Numbered from the stretch's first letter, positions 36,210 through 48,099 are shown. The stretch: 64,000 nt of DNA from Nyssa sinensis (GCA_008638375.1 CM018043.1:37709396-37773395), one strand, 5' to 3'. A program made the numbers and translations. Notes: generated by a model not told the origin, from the sequence alone.

Positions 36210-39082
36210 TGTCACGACCCGAAATCCACCCTATGCGGATCTCGTGTCGCGGGGCCGACCCGAAGGCCGTCCCTACTTTTTCCATTCCTGTATCATAGTA
36301 CTAATGTGCACAGTACTAAAACCTCAAAACAATAACAGCGGAAGTCTTATCAGTAATAATATATCAGCGGAAGTCTTTCCATACACAATGTTAGCGAGAG
36401 TCTTTACAATACATAATATGGTTCTACATAAACAAAATAAGAACCAAACATGACCAGCACCCGAGGGTGGTGAATACATGGGAGAACTAAAACATAAACT
36501 GATGCATTTTCTCAAATGTCCTTCTACGTCTTTAGACTCCTACCGGGGTCTCGCGGCATCAGTACCTGAAATGGGGGTGAGGAGGGTGGAATGAGCTACA
36601 AGAGCCCAGCAAGTAAATACAGATCTCCGACACTGGTATCGAGGATCATAAAAGAATATGAATCCAAGAATAAGAATATGATAGCCAATCATCATCAATA
36701 AGATGCTATAATAGCCAATGGGAACAGTTGCCATAAAGGCCAATAAACAATAGTACACAATGTACAATTAGGAGTAAAGGACATAACATCAACATGAAAC
36801 ACTTAACATGTGAACAGTGGCAAATGAACAGTAGGTTCACAATGTGTAATCAGTAGGAATGGCATAACAATGTTCTGGAATTCTCAACGATAATACAATA
36901 ACAAGAAAGTACTGCCATTATAATTGATCACAATAAATCAATAAGGAATATCTCGCAATACAAGATAATCACAAGAACAATGTAACTCAACAATTTTAGT
37001 TGAGCAATCATATAAGAGATGCTTTTGTTCTGTGTCAGGGCTTGATTTGCCCTCGGTCCTTGGGGGCCCGGTCTACCCCCTTCAGTGCATTCCAGTGTAT
37101 GGCCATATGTCCGTTCACGGACTCGACCCGAAGGTCTTCAGTGTATTTAAAAGCATCAGATGGATATTGTGACTGAGCACAAATCCAGTATACATAAACA
37201 TTTCATGATCATAAATGATTCCATAAGAGTATATAAAATGGAATATCATCAGTTCAATGGAAACATAACAATAGGCATTTGAAAGTACGGTTCAACATGA
37301 TAACAATGGTACAGCAATAAATCAATGTCCACCAGATAGAACAATATCACATTGTGGAGACAATAACATCAGATACGCTCAGGAGTACAAGTTCGGCAGT
37401 AAAAGAATGAACTTGGCTTGATAACACCACATGGAAGAGAAAGGGTATCTACTTACCTCTAATGCGTTGCTAATTCAGTCTCCTGTAGGTTTGCCTTTTC
37501 CCGTTGAGTTCCCTATATATCAGTAAATATGTTTCAGAATAATTTCTATTCACCAGATTCTATGCCTTGCTATGATCAGTATTTCTAACACTTATTTAGA
37601 CTTTTATATGTCCGTTGTTCTCGGAACCTCTTTTCATAATTTTGACATTACCAATGGATTCGGAAGGTTCAGAATAATAAAAATTCACTAGTTATTTAAT
37701 TCAATCGGAGTCCATTTAACTCACCTATGAAGCAGGGGTATTTTGGTCATTTTTATAAGTCGTAACTTTTTGGGACTCCGTCTCGTGAAACGGACCTCAC
37801 CATTGGACTCAGAGCATCCGAGATAATAAAAATTGACTAATCATTTACCCTATTTGGACCTCGTTTGACCCACTTTTGAGTCAGGGGTATTTTTGTAAAA
37901 TCAACATTTTTTTCTGTTGGGCCTTAGTGGAATTTTCCAAAACATTTGGGGTCAAAATGTAAATAGCCAGAGTTGCGGTCTGAACCATTGGGTTCACTGA
38001 CTAGAAACCCTAACCGGTTCGGTTCTTCACTGAACCAAACGGTTCAGTTAAATTTAGAGAACCGGATTAACATATCCACCCTAACCACCTTATCCATGGT
38101 TTGAACAACTCCAATCCAATTTCAATCCCTTATACCCGTGACCAAACAAGCCCAATCCCATTTAATTTCAAACCCAAAACGACACAGCTTCGGTTAACCG
38201 TTTATGTCCGGTCGGGTACCGACCCGATCCAACCCAGACCCGTTTCTTTTAACCCGGTAGACCCCCCGATTTTCCGATCATCTCCCTCACATCTCCGGTG
38301 AACTGTATTAGGGTTCCGTCACCATCTCCGGTGACGGCAACCTAAATCCGATGGTTTTTAAACCTATTTTCAATGCAGTTTTATTCCCCTTTTCATGTAG
38401 AATGTATTTATAACTTTAGTTTTCCATTTAGCCTTTCGATTCTTCACGAAATAGAGCTTAATCATCTCCGGCCGAATCTCCGGCCATATGATTTTTCTTA
38501 TTTTCCCTATGATTTCTTCATCATTTTTCATTCTTCCTTCTCCATTTAGTTTTCTGCATGCATAAGGATAGTTTTCATAAACTTTTAAACAAGTTTTAAC
38601 CATAGAATTCATGGAACCGAGATTATTCCATCAACCTGCAACTCCAATTTTCTCTATGGTTTCTACACCATTTAGCTTCATTCTTTTTGCAATAATTTCT
38701 ATATTTCATGCTTGTTCAGACCCTACCATTATATCTAAGCTTTATGCTTTAAATTGAAATCACAGAGCTGAAATCAATTACCTGGGTTTCGGATTTTGAG
38801 CTCACTGTGACTCTCCCACCTTTCTGTTTCTGAACCAATCTCTCTCCCTTCTTCTCCTCTTGAGTTCCTGACCTTTCTTTCCTTTTCTAACCTCTCATCT
38901 CTCAAACCCGTATACATATATATATGTATACCAAACACTCACCTCTTCTCTCTCTACCTTATCTTTCTCTCTTCCCATCTCTTTCTTCAGTCCCTTTAAC
39001 CGATCCCCAGTCGGTGGCCCTTGCCACCTGTAGCTGCGGTGGCAGCACACCCGAGCACCCAAGACACCTCACTCAATTTCTC

Positions 39083-39120
<38 letters not shown>

Positions 39121-39226
39121 CATATATTATTTCATTTACCATATATATATATTTATATAGCTGTACTCAATTTACATATATGTATGTATTCATGAGATCA
39201 CTTTAATACATTATCATGCATACATA

Positions 39227-39257
<31 letters not shown>

Positions 39258-39354
39258 CCATTTAATTATGCAACATAACTTAAAACAGTTCGGGTTTTAT
39301 TATTGTATCGACTTACCCCGATATTTGTGCCGTACCCCGGGTCGGGGTATTACA
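36210..39354 (-). mobile_element. Solo LTR S7 (3,145 bp), family F1, nested in S5
   Basis: Starts TGTCACGACCCGAAATCC and ends CCGGGTCGGGGTATTACA, with ACTGT at 36205-36209 and 39355-39359. No internal region. It shares almost the entire layout of its host S5, so the left parts of the two form a direct repeat of about 1.7 kb. It includes a TA-rich tract (39087-39260) and CT-rich leader (38820-38990). Confidence 0.92.
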
Positions 39355-39359
39355 ACTGT

Positions 39360-40800
39360 GAACCAACCGGTTCAGTTAACTTCAGAGAACCGGATTGAGA
39401 TATCCAATTCTCTCACCTTATCCACGGTTTGAACAACTCCAACCCAATTCCAATCCCTTATACCCGTGACCAAACAAGCCCAATTGATTTTAATTTTACA
39501 TTCAAAACGACACAGTGTTGGTACCTGTATTGCAGTCGGTCGGATCTCAACCCGACCTGACCCAGACCCGGTCTCATCCTGACCCGAAGAAGCCCCCGAT
39601 AATCCGGTCGTCTTCTCCGGTGGGTTTTCCGGCCACGGTCGCCGGAATAGCGAAATTCCCTACGGATCTCACTGATTTCACGTCCGTTTCCTACTGTTTT
39701 CGTTCCAAATGAAATCTAACATTGTAAGGAACATTTTAGGACTGGTTTTAACCTCCAACATCACCGGTTTCACGCACCCATTCCCAGTTTCCGGCGTTGC
39801 ACCGGTGAGGGAATAACTGGCCACAGAATGGCCATTTCTTGACCATTTAAGCTGATTCGAAGTGCGTTGGGTCCCTGGAGACGTTTCCTATCCATATTAT
39901 GGTTCAAATCTTGATTTGGTTTCACCTATTTTTACATCACCATTTCCAGCCGTAAACCCAGTTCTGGTTTTTCTTGTTTTTTTCTTTCCTGTTTCAAGTC
40001 CTACCAATTCACAATAGCATGCAAGAAGAATCTACGCAACACAGCAAGATTTGGTTACCTGTTTTAGTTGCTGATTTCCTTCAACTGCTTAAATCGGTTC
40101 TCTCTCTCTCTAACTTCTTGCGATTCAGTTTTATCTCTCTTCCAATCTCTTTCTTCATTCTCTCTTCCTTTCTAATTATCCAACCGACTCAGTAGTCGGT
40201 GGCTTTTGCCACCTGTAGTCGCGGTGGCAGCATACCCATGCACACAAGACACCTCACACCTATTTCTCTCTCTCCTATCCTCCTCACACGTTGCACCCTA
40301 GCCCTCTCTTGCTGATTTCCCACTCGGTGGCTTTGCCACCTCCTCATCATGCAAGACCCACATGACACACACTTTACATGCCTATTATATATATATATGC
40401 AACCGTATACATATATATATACATATATAAATAATATTACATTGATACATTATGTATGTATAGATATTACATATACATTTCCATTTAATTTTGTGCATGC
40501 ACGCATTACATACGAGATTCAAATGTTGGTTTATTCGGGTGTTTAAATATTTCGATTTAACTTTAAAAAATTATGCGTCGACATTCACTTGCACGTTTTT
40601 CAGTAAACTCGGCTTCCGGTGCAACGGCACCCGGACACCCGTGACTGTTTGCCTCTCGTACCTATGCATCGTGATTAAACAATACAGTCTATGACGCATC
40701 CACTTTTATTTATGTCATTTCACGGCTTATAATTCGGGATTACATTTTATAGCCCGGTCCAGCCCGGTGTACACGCTATATCCCGGGTTGGGATATTACA
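39360..40800 (-). mobile_element. S5 solo LTR, 5' segment
   Basis: The final third of S5, equivalent to the U3/leader side, with CT-rich and TA-rich tracts and the terminal GGGATATTACA. Open frames such as those near 39515 and 39974 match no domain I recognise and lie in non-coding LTR sequence. Confidence 0.88.
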
Positions 40801-43800
40801 GCGAAAGCCTAAACCGACTTTCTTCGGCATTCCGGACTCAATGGTAAAGTCTAAATTAGTATTTGAAATACTTATGATAGAAAGGCATAAAATTTGATGA
40901 ATAGCATTTATTCTAAAATGTAATTACTGATATATAGGGAACTCGAAAGGCAAAGGCACACTTACGGATTTCTGAAATAGAATCAAGATAGAGGTAAGTG
41001 GATCACTTTCTCTTGCATATGGTATCCCCAAGCCAAGTTTATTCATTACTGCCAAAATTGTACTCATGAACGTTTCAAATGTTATTGTTTTCCACAATGT
41101 GATATTGTTCTATCTTGTGGACATCGATCTACTGCTATGTTATTATTATCATATTGAACCATGCCTTGAAAGGCTTACTGTTATGCTTTCATTGGATCTA
41201 TGATATTCCATTTTATACTTCTATGGAATCACAAATGATCATGCTATGTTTATAAATGCTGGAGTTGTGCTCAGTCACAACATCCATCCGATGCTTCTGT
41301 GACAAACTAGTTCGTGAACGGACGTGTGGCAAAAGATGTGAGTTTAAATGAGAGGTATGCCGGGCCTCGAAATAGAGAGGGACTGCCATCCCCTACTACA
41401 GATTATAAGCATCTCGATTGGATTATTGTTATGGATATATTGTTAAATGGTTATTGTTTCTTATGGTTTATCTCATATTGTTCATTGGATTGATGTAATC
41501 GATTTATTGTGGCAGTACTTTTATTGTGATAGGTTATTGTTGAGAAACCCTTATCATTGCTTATCTATTACTCCTGATTGTACATTGTGACCCCACTATT
41601 CATTGGCCATCATGGCAACCGTTCTCATTGGCTATCACAGCATCTTACTTCTTATGATTGGCTATCATATTGTTATTCATGAATTCTTGTTCTTTATAAT
41701 CATCGATACCAGTGTCGGAGATCTGTTTTACTTGCTGAGCTTCATAGCTCATTCCACCCCACTTACCCCCCATTTCAGGTAATGACGCTGCAAGACCCTA
41801 GTAGGAGTCTGAGAGCGTAGGGGGACATTTTGAAGTACTGTACTAGTCTATGCTAGTTCTCCCATGTATTCACCACCCCTGGGTGCTGGTTACGTTTAGT
41901 TCTCATTTTGTCTTATGTAGAATTATGTCATGTATTTAATAGACTTCCGCTGTTTAATTTATTTAAAAGACTTCCGCTAGATTACTGTAATTGATAAAGA
42001 CTTCCGCTGTTCATTGTTTAAAATTTTTAGTACATTGCATATTAGTACTATGATACAGGAATGGAAAAAGTAGGGACGGCCTTCGGGTCGGCCCCGTGAC
42101 ACGAGATCCGCATAGGGTGGGTTTCGGGTCGTGACAATATGTATCTGCAGCAACTCTATGCCTGTTCGGGATCCCAATCTGTCACGACCCGAAACCCACC
42201 CTAAGCGGATCATCGGATCGCGATCGCCGCCCCGAGACCCGAGGGCCCCGAGACAAGGCTCGCATATGCAGCGGTATCGAATAGAAGTGCAACATACGTT
42301 TTGCGGAAGCGTGAAAAACTTTTTCTTTTCTTTTCTCATTTTTAAATTATGCACATCCGTCCGATACTGCTGCTCCATACATAGCATACATGGTTACACA
42401 TTCAGAGTATAACGAAAACTTAAAGACTTATAACATTAATACAATACATGTTCAGTTGCCCTGAGGGCTTAATACATATTCTTACATTGTCTACTAATAC
42501 AAAATGTACCACTAGAGTTCATAGGTTTCTGAAGAGAAACTATTTAAACATATCTTCCCAAAATCAGCAGATTCATCATCAACGTCCTCAAGTCAAAACT
42601 GCTGCTAATTACCTGAAAGGGGGGGGTCCGAACAAAGTCCGGGTAAGCTAATCTAAGCTTGTGAGCAATTCCAGTATTCGTCATGGGGTTTTAAATTTGC
42701 AGTGGTTTAGTACATAAGAGTTTGTAAAATAATCACCGCCAATTGTTCGTATACTTTGAATACAGAAAATATGCATTCCTTAAATCATGTAGCTTGAAAC
42801 ATTTAAAGTATTCAAGCTAAACTCATACTTTGTCAAATAGAGTATATAACTCAAAACATATGTATTTCGTAAAACCATAGCTTTGAAACATTAAAGTATT
42901 CAAGCGACACTTATACTTCGTCAAATAGAGTATGTAACTCAAACATATGCATTTCGTAAAACAATAGCTTTGAAACATTAAAGTATTCAAGCTATACTTA
43001 TACTCATGAACTTCAAAACATATAACATAACATGTATTTCTTAAATAGAGTATATAAAACTCAAACATATGCATATTGAAAATGAGAGTAAAAGCTTGCT
43101 TCCATTTTCAAACCATTTATCATCTTATCACTTCCATTAGTGGAATCCGTTTCGAACCGGACTCCCATATTACTTATCAATGGAGATATCTCATCTGCCT
43201 GAGGGATTAGATCCTGCTACCGGGCATTTTACAGGGCAATTGAGTTCCGTAAAACCCAAAATCCTGCCTATTTTACAGGGCAACTGAAAACTCAGAATCC
43301 TGTCTAAGTGCTTATGCACCATTCATCTTATAAAACTTTTATCATGTGACTTATCTCATAGGTACTTTTCATAAATTCGTAATAAACATTCGTATACTTG
43401 AAATAAGCAAATTCAGAATATTTAACAATAATTGCATTTTAACTAGACATGCTGAAAAATATTTGAAGGAAAAACTGTTGCAGAAACCAATCACTAAGCA
43501 TGTCACAATGAATTTCTAAAACAGAACAATTAAAAACTGAATCATGTAAATACTGAATTTGAAACTTCAAATACTTCATATCTTATACTTTAAACTCTTT
43601 TTAAATCATGGAGTTAAATCTCCAATTCAAACACAGGGTTACTCACCTTGATTCTTTAGGGTTAGTGCTAATAATGTGCTTTCCCACTTTCCTGGTAGTT
43701 CCTAAGAACAATTCATAAACATCTCATCAACTTCATATTCATCGTAATATCATTTCGATATTCCTTAACTTATGCTTAAATCGTATTTGATCCTACAATG

Positions 43801-44089
43801 ATTTCATAAATTCATATGTACTTAACGTAACTCGTATTCTTAACCTATGACACAATTTAATGTGTTAGAAATTGAATCTACTTCAATTTATACTCTTCTG
43901 GAAGTTCCATTAACTTTAATTTAAAGTTATTTATTTGGCGTGTTTACGTGTCGTGTCTTTTCGTATTTCGTTTCTTGTACTTGCCTTAGTATTAGTACTT
44001 TGGCATCATTTCAGTTCATAGTCATCTAACAGATGCTATTCATCAAATTTTATGTCTTTTTATTTTAGACATTTCTTTAGGTCGAATAG

Positions 44090-44715
44090 ACTCTACCATT
44101 GAGTCCGGAGTGTCGAAGAAAGTCGGTTTAGGCTTTCGTAACATTTAATTCGGACTGTTATATGAAAAAGGACAAAATGGTCATTTTATCGTTTTACGTG
44201 TCATATCTTTCCGTACTTCGTTTCGTAATTTGGACTCCATTTTTGAGTCCGGGATGTCAAAGAAAGTTAATTTAGACCTTCTCTGATTTCATTTTAGCTT
44301 TAGGGGTACCAGGGGTATTTTGGTCATTTTACCCCTTTACGTGTCTTTATTTTTCGAGACCCCGTCTCGTGTCGTGGACCTCACCATTGGACTCAGAAGG
44401 TCCAAAATAGTAAGAATACATTAATAATTTGTCAATTTTGGTCAAGGGGTATTTTGGTCATTTACCCCTTACGTGACTTTATTTTTCGGGCTCCGTCTCG
44501 TAAAACGGACCCTACCATTAGTCTCAGAATATCCGAAATAGTAAGGATACACTATTCATTTATTAAATTTGGACTTTGTTTGACTTGTTTATGGGGTAAG
44601 GGCATTTTGGTCATTTTGACATTTTCTAGGGGTCTCAAATTTTTCGGGACCTCATCTCATGTCGTGGACCTCACCAATGGGCTTAGGGGGTCCAAGATAG
44701 TAATGTTACATATAT
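44090..44715 (-). repeat. Five GTCC-rich tandem modules in the E2 LTR
   Basis: Units spaced about 110-140 bp carry cores such as GGACCTCACCATTGGACTCA followed by GAAGGTCCAAAATAGTAA, separated by GGGGTATTTTGGTCATTT spacers. The first units are the GTCGAAGAAAGTCGGTTTAG variant. They are repeated in the other LTR at about 50190-50815. Confidence 0.85.
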
Positions 44716-44840
44716 AACTTGTAATTTTTGGACAACGGGCCATTTCGGAGTAATTAATTTAATTAATTAAATTTAATTAAATTAATTTAATACATGTAAT
44801 ATATATATTATTAATGGGGAATAAGGAATAGGTTGAATAG

Positions 44841-44866
44841 GATGGCACGCTGGCCAGCGTGCCATC
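44841..44866. repeat. 26-bp perfect palindrome in the E2 LTR
   Basis: The 13 bases GATGGCACGCTGG are followed directly by their exact reverse complement. It is GC-rich within an A/T-rich neighbourhood and unchanged in the other LTR at 50939-50964. A B-box-like GGATCGAGTCCC follows at 44887. Confidence 0.95.
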
Positions 44867-44992
44867 TCCCTCCCCATACATCACAGGATCGAGTCCCACC
44901 AGGTGCGGTTGCACCTTTTTAATTTTCGAATTATATACATTATAATATATATATATATATATCATGTTTATAAATGGACACATGTGAGCGCG

Positions 44993-45046
44993 TGGCCGAG
45001 TGGAAAAGAGAAGACTTCCCACGCGCGAGGGTTAGGGATCGAAACC
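44993..45046 (+). repeat. tRNA-like A-box/B-box module in the E2 LTR
   Basis: TGGCCGAGTGG at 44993-45003 is a good Pol III A-box of the tRNA-Ser/Leu style. GGATCGAAACC at 45036-45046 is a B-box match at a tRNA-like spacing, and T runs follow at about 45060-45077. It is antisense to E2. The second copy near 51095-51148 has ATCAAAACC in the B-box. Confidence 0.6.
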
Positions 45047-46451
45047 CCTTAGCAACACTTTGTTTCCCTTTTTCCTTAACTTTTCATAACACGGTTTATA
45101 TATAACCGTATACGCCACTAAACGACGTCGTTCCAATAACTCGGTGGCAAGCCCCAAGGCTGCCACCTGTCCCGAGTCCACCCACCGTTTTAAACGGTGC
45201 ACGAGTCGACTCGGTCGTCTTCCCCGAGCGACCGACTGAAAACCCTAATTCCCGATTTCCTTTTTCTCCTATTTCGTGCAGTTTGGATCCATGGATCCTT
45301 ACTGTTTTTGTCCCAAAATGTTTCTAAGAGATAATTGAGTATATTGGCATTCGTTTTGGAGTTTAAAACTCCTTCATATGTTCGGTTTTGGACATGATAG
45401 CTGAACCTGTAATAGCCTCGGTTCACACTCGTTTCTTGACCATTTTTTATGAGGTTTGGCTTGTTGTGATCCCCTCTTCATGGAGATCAAGTTTTCATTT
45501 AAATAAACGGCTTAAATCATGAGTTTAGAGGTTTGGGGTGTAGACCCGAAACCTGCAACTTAACATTTGAGGGCCTTTGTTCATGCTTTTTGGTCGCGGT
45601 CACACGTTTTTAACATGTTTGTGTGGTCTAAAAGAGGTCCCTATACACCAAACCAAGTTTGGTTTCCCTCCGATCAGACCTGCTTGAGCAAGGTCCATCC
45701 ATGGCCGTGGCTTATGGGTCATGCAATCTTAGGTGTTTTTAAGCTAGATTTTCATGCTTGTTAAAGTTTAGACGTGTTCTAAACATCATATATACAAAAT
45801 GGAAGCTTTAAATCAGTTCATATGTAGAGAAATTCTAGAGAGGGAATTTTGACAGTTTGAACATTCTCACCTTTTTGGTTGGTTTTCCTCCTCTTTCTTG
45901 CTCTAATCCTTCTTCTCTTCTCTTCAGTTCTTGTTCTTTTGGTTTCTTTAGCAAGAAGAAAGCATGATTTGCATGCTTGGCCTTTATAGAGAAGTGAGCG
46001 ACTCTTCTCACTCCTCCCACCTCTCTCTCTCTCTCTACAGCTATCTTTCTCTTTCTACATTCTGAATTCTAGCCCTACATAGACTTCCCATCCCATAATT
46101 TCAGCCTTCTCTCTTTCCTACTTTGCATTAATTTCCCATAGATATTTATACATATTATATACATATATATACATATACACATATATATACAAGACACACA
46201 CACACATTTGCCGACACACACACACACATTCACATTGTTCACCTCTTCACTTTTCATCTTTTTCATATTTCATTTATTTCATATATATATACATATATAC
46301 ATTTTACATACGTTTAATTAATACATATATATATATATATCAAGTCTTATAATTAATTAATTAATGTAAAAATCAATTAATTATATATATATGATTTTCT
46401 TCCCTCGTAGTACGTGTCATGTGACCCGGTATCCCGGGTCGGGATATTACA

Positions 46452-46488
46452 TTCTTCCCCACTTAAAAGAGTTTTGTCCCCAAAACTC
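46452..46488 (-). other. E2 polypurine tract and pre-PPT hairpin
   Basis: On the minus strand AAGTGGGGAAGAA (46452-46464) abuts the 3' LTR. Just upstream GAGTTTTG-GGGA-CAAAACTC (46469-46488) forms a perfect 8-bp stem with a GGGA loop. Confidence 0.9.
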
Positions 46489-46608
46489 GTTTGTTCCCAC
46501 CTTTGAAGATTAGGAAATTCCTCGTTTAACATTTCATCATTAACATATCTAGAGTTTAAATCTAAACCATAAGCATATATGACAGAATTTAAATATTTGA
46601 TCATATAC

Positions 46609-47706
46609 CTAATTATCCTTAGAGGCTTGAGCAGCTTCAGAAAATATATTGAAAACTCGCCCGTACCTCGTAGGTTCTTGAGTTCCTTTTCCTTTTTCAG
46701 CAGTCCGAGCCTGCGGCGTAGCCGATGAAGCTATAGCAGTAGGTTCCTTGGTAGCTGAACTCCATTTGGGGCACTCTTTGACACGATGCCGTGGTTGTCC
46801 ACATTTGTAGCAAACATTGGTACCCTGCCGACAAGGGGCAAAATGTTTCTTTTGGCAGGTAGGGCATGTGGGAGTTTCTACTGTCTTTTGACTAACATTA
46901 CCTTCCTCATTCACAGATGTAACACTCCTGCCTCCTCCTATTTTGGTCTTCTTCATTTGCTGAGGCAGGGGGCCCATCTGTTTCTTATCCTTTTTCTGGG
47001 ACAAGGCTATCCCAGCTCTTTCAAATATTTTGGCACGGTCCACAACCGCGTTATATGTCGGAAGCTCAAAAGGTTCCAATCGATACCTAATGTTATCTTT
47101 GAGACCACATTCAAACTTCCTAGCTTTCAAATCCTCAGTGTGGATCATGTGTGGTGCGAAACGAGCCAGATTCATAAATTTAGTCTCGTACTCGGCCACC
47201 GTCATCATTCCCTGGGTTAGGGTTGCAAATTCGGCTATCTTTTGATTTCTTAATGATCTCGGAAAGTACTTTTCATAGAGTACTTCCAAGAACCTCTCCC
47301 AAGTCATGGGTAGTTCCTTATCTCTCTCTAAAAGCCACCACTCGTGTGCTGCATCTTTAAAAGTGAAAGCAGCGTAGGAGACTTTCTGTTCAGTTGTGCA
47401 AGGCATCACGGTAAAAATGCGCTCCATCTCTCTCACCCATGATTCTGCACTAATCGTTGTATCCAGTCCATCAAACCTAGGTGGTTTGAATCCTTGGAAT
47501 GTTTTATAAGTCGATGTGTTGGCTGCCTCAGCAGGTCGTACCAGATTTAGTGGAGGTTCAGGAGCTTGGACTGGTTGGGGCACTGGTTGGGGCATTTGGC
47601 CCTGAGCTTGGATACCTGCCAATGTTCGGCCCATTGCTTCTATAAGTTGCTCCATCCTATCCATTCTGTCCTCGGAACTTCCCGTAGTCCTTCTGGTATT
47701 TACCAT
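46609..47706 (-). CDS. gag: E2 Gag (365 aa), ends at the Gag/protease boundary
   Basis: An intact Gag frame beginning MVNTR. The retrotransposon Gag domain covers about 70-235 (AAHEWWLLERD at 119-129, then YEKYFPRSLRNQK). A CX2CX3HX3C motif lies at C281-C292 and a canonical CX2CX4HX4C zinc knuckle at C299-C312. It ends GRVFNIFSEAAQASKDN, just where E1 continues into protease. An upstream in-frame ATG would add eight residues but lies across a splice-acceptor-like TTTTTCAG, so MVNTR is preferred. There is no protease or RT after the stop; only about 150 bases separate it from the LTR. Gag would form virus-like particles and bind the element RNA, while pol must come in trans. Confidence 0.92.
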   Translation of the reverse strand: MVNTRRTTGSSEDRMDRMEQLIEAMGRTLAGIQAQGQMPQPVPQPVQAPEPPLNLVRPAEAANTSTYKTFQGFKPPRFDGLDTTISAESWVREMERIFTVMPCTTEQKVSYAAFTFKDAAHEWWLLERDKELPMTWERFLEVLYEKYFPRSLRNQKIAEFATLTQGMMTVAEYETKFMNLARFAPHMIHTEDLKARKFECGLKDNIRYRLEPFELPTYNAVVDRAKIFERAGIALSQKKDKKQMGPLPQQMKKTKIGGGRSVTSVNEEGNVSQKTVETPTCPTCQKKHFAPCRQGTNVCYKCGQPRHRVKECPKWSSATKEPTAIASSATPQARTAEKGKGTQEPTRYGRVFNIFSEAAQASKDN

Positions 47707-47830
47707 TTTTGCTGAAAAACACACATCCATTAGTTTTCTATCACATGTTCATTGCATAAAATTTACTTTTATTTACTTCATGTTCTCAATGTGGGATATA
47801 TTTTATTATCCCTATTTCTTTTACTTAAAC

Positions 47831-48099
47831 ACGGGTCCCATACCCCGCCTTCCTATCATATACGTACTTCTAATAACTTGACTTATTCTAGTGCAGGTCC
47901 CATACCCTGCCTTTACATTACATTACATATCACGTACTTACCTATCTAATTCATGAACTGCGAGTCCCATACCTCGCCTTTACATTACGTTATGTACTTC
48001 ACATATCTAATTCATATAATGCGGGTTCCATACCCCGCCTTCATATCATAACATATACTTCACATAATCATTTCATATATCGCGGGTCCCATACCCCGC
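47831..48099 (-). repeat. Five tandem hairpins in the E2 leader
   Basis: Units spaced 61-67 bp each hold an inverted repeat of the form GCGGG-TCCCATAC-CCCGC (window strand) at 47831, 47893, 47960, 48021 and 48082. The second has GCAGG/CCTGC and the third GCGAG/CTCGC, so paired positions have changed together. The first has one A-C mismatch at the base of the stem. They lie between PBS and gag, the place where retroelement packaging signals are commonly found. Confidence 0.9.

Larger units (their letters stand above)
17436..40800 (-). mobile_element. Solo LTR S5 (net about 3.27 kb), family F1, carrying E1 and S7
   Basis: A minus-oriented LTR starts TGTCACGACCCGAAATCC and ends CCCGGGTTGGGATATTACA, with GCGAA at 17431-17435 and 40801-40805. 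Its own sequence is 17436-17519, 34469-36209 and 39360-40800. E1 inserted only 84 bp from its end. S7, a close relative, lies inside it. No PBS or coding sequence belongs to it. Confidence 0.92.
15492..42136 (+). mobile_element. Solo LTR S4 (net about 3.28 kb), family F1, carrying S5, E1, S6 and S7
   Basis: A plus-oriented LTR starts TGTGATATCCCGACCCGGG and ends GGGTTTCGGGTCGTGACA. The TSD ATATG lies at 15487-15491 and 42137-42141. Its own sequence is 15492-17435 plus 40806-42136. It has the same terminal sequences and size as the E3 LTR. A TATA/GA leader (16011-16339) ends in a strong donor-like AAAG/GTAAGT, and CATTTCAG/GT at 41771-41780 is acceptor-like. Three CTTCCGCT repeats lie at 41944, 41971 and 42001. 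Confidence 0.92.
42180..46451 (-). mobile_element. E2 3' LTR
   Basis: Starts TGTCACGACCCGAAACCC on the window strand and ends CCCGGGTCGGGATATTACA. It contains GCGGAAGCGTG (42303-42313), acceptor-like CTTTCAG/GT (minus, 42613), a roughly 60-bp triplicate block at 42800-43060, five GTCC modules (44090-44715), a 26-bp palindrome (44841-44866) and a tRNA-like module (44993-45046). Confidence 0.95.

Noticed and set aside
15492..42136. Treating 15492-42136 as one giant element with internal genes
   Set aside because: Both ends are LTR ends of one 3.28 kb LTR; all genes inside belong to E1, which has its own LTRs and TSD.
44993..45046. A functional tRNA gene
   Set aside because: Only box-like motifs are present; I could not fold acceptor, D, anticodon and T arms with a proper anticodon loop.
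47707..47730. Upstream ATG adding eight residues to E2 Gag
   Set aside because: E3 Gag and E2 Gag align from MVNTR, and the added stretch contains the TTTTTCAG acceptor-like tract.
47831..48099. CRISPR-like array
   Set aside because: The context is a plant retrotransposon leader; spacers are similar to each other and the repeats are diverged hairpins.
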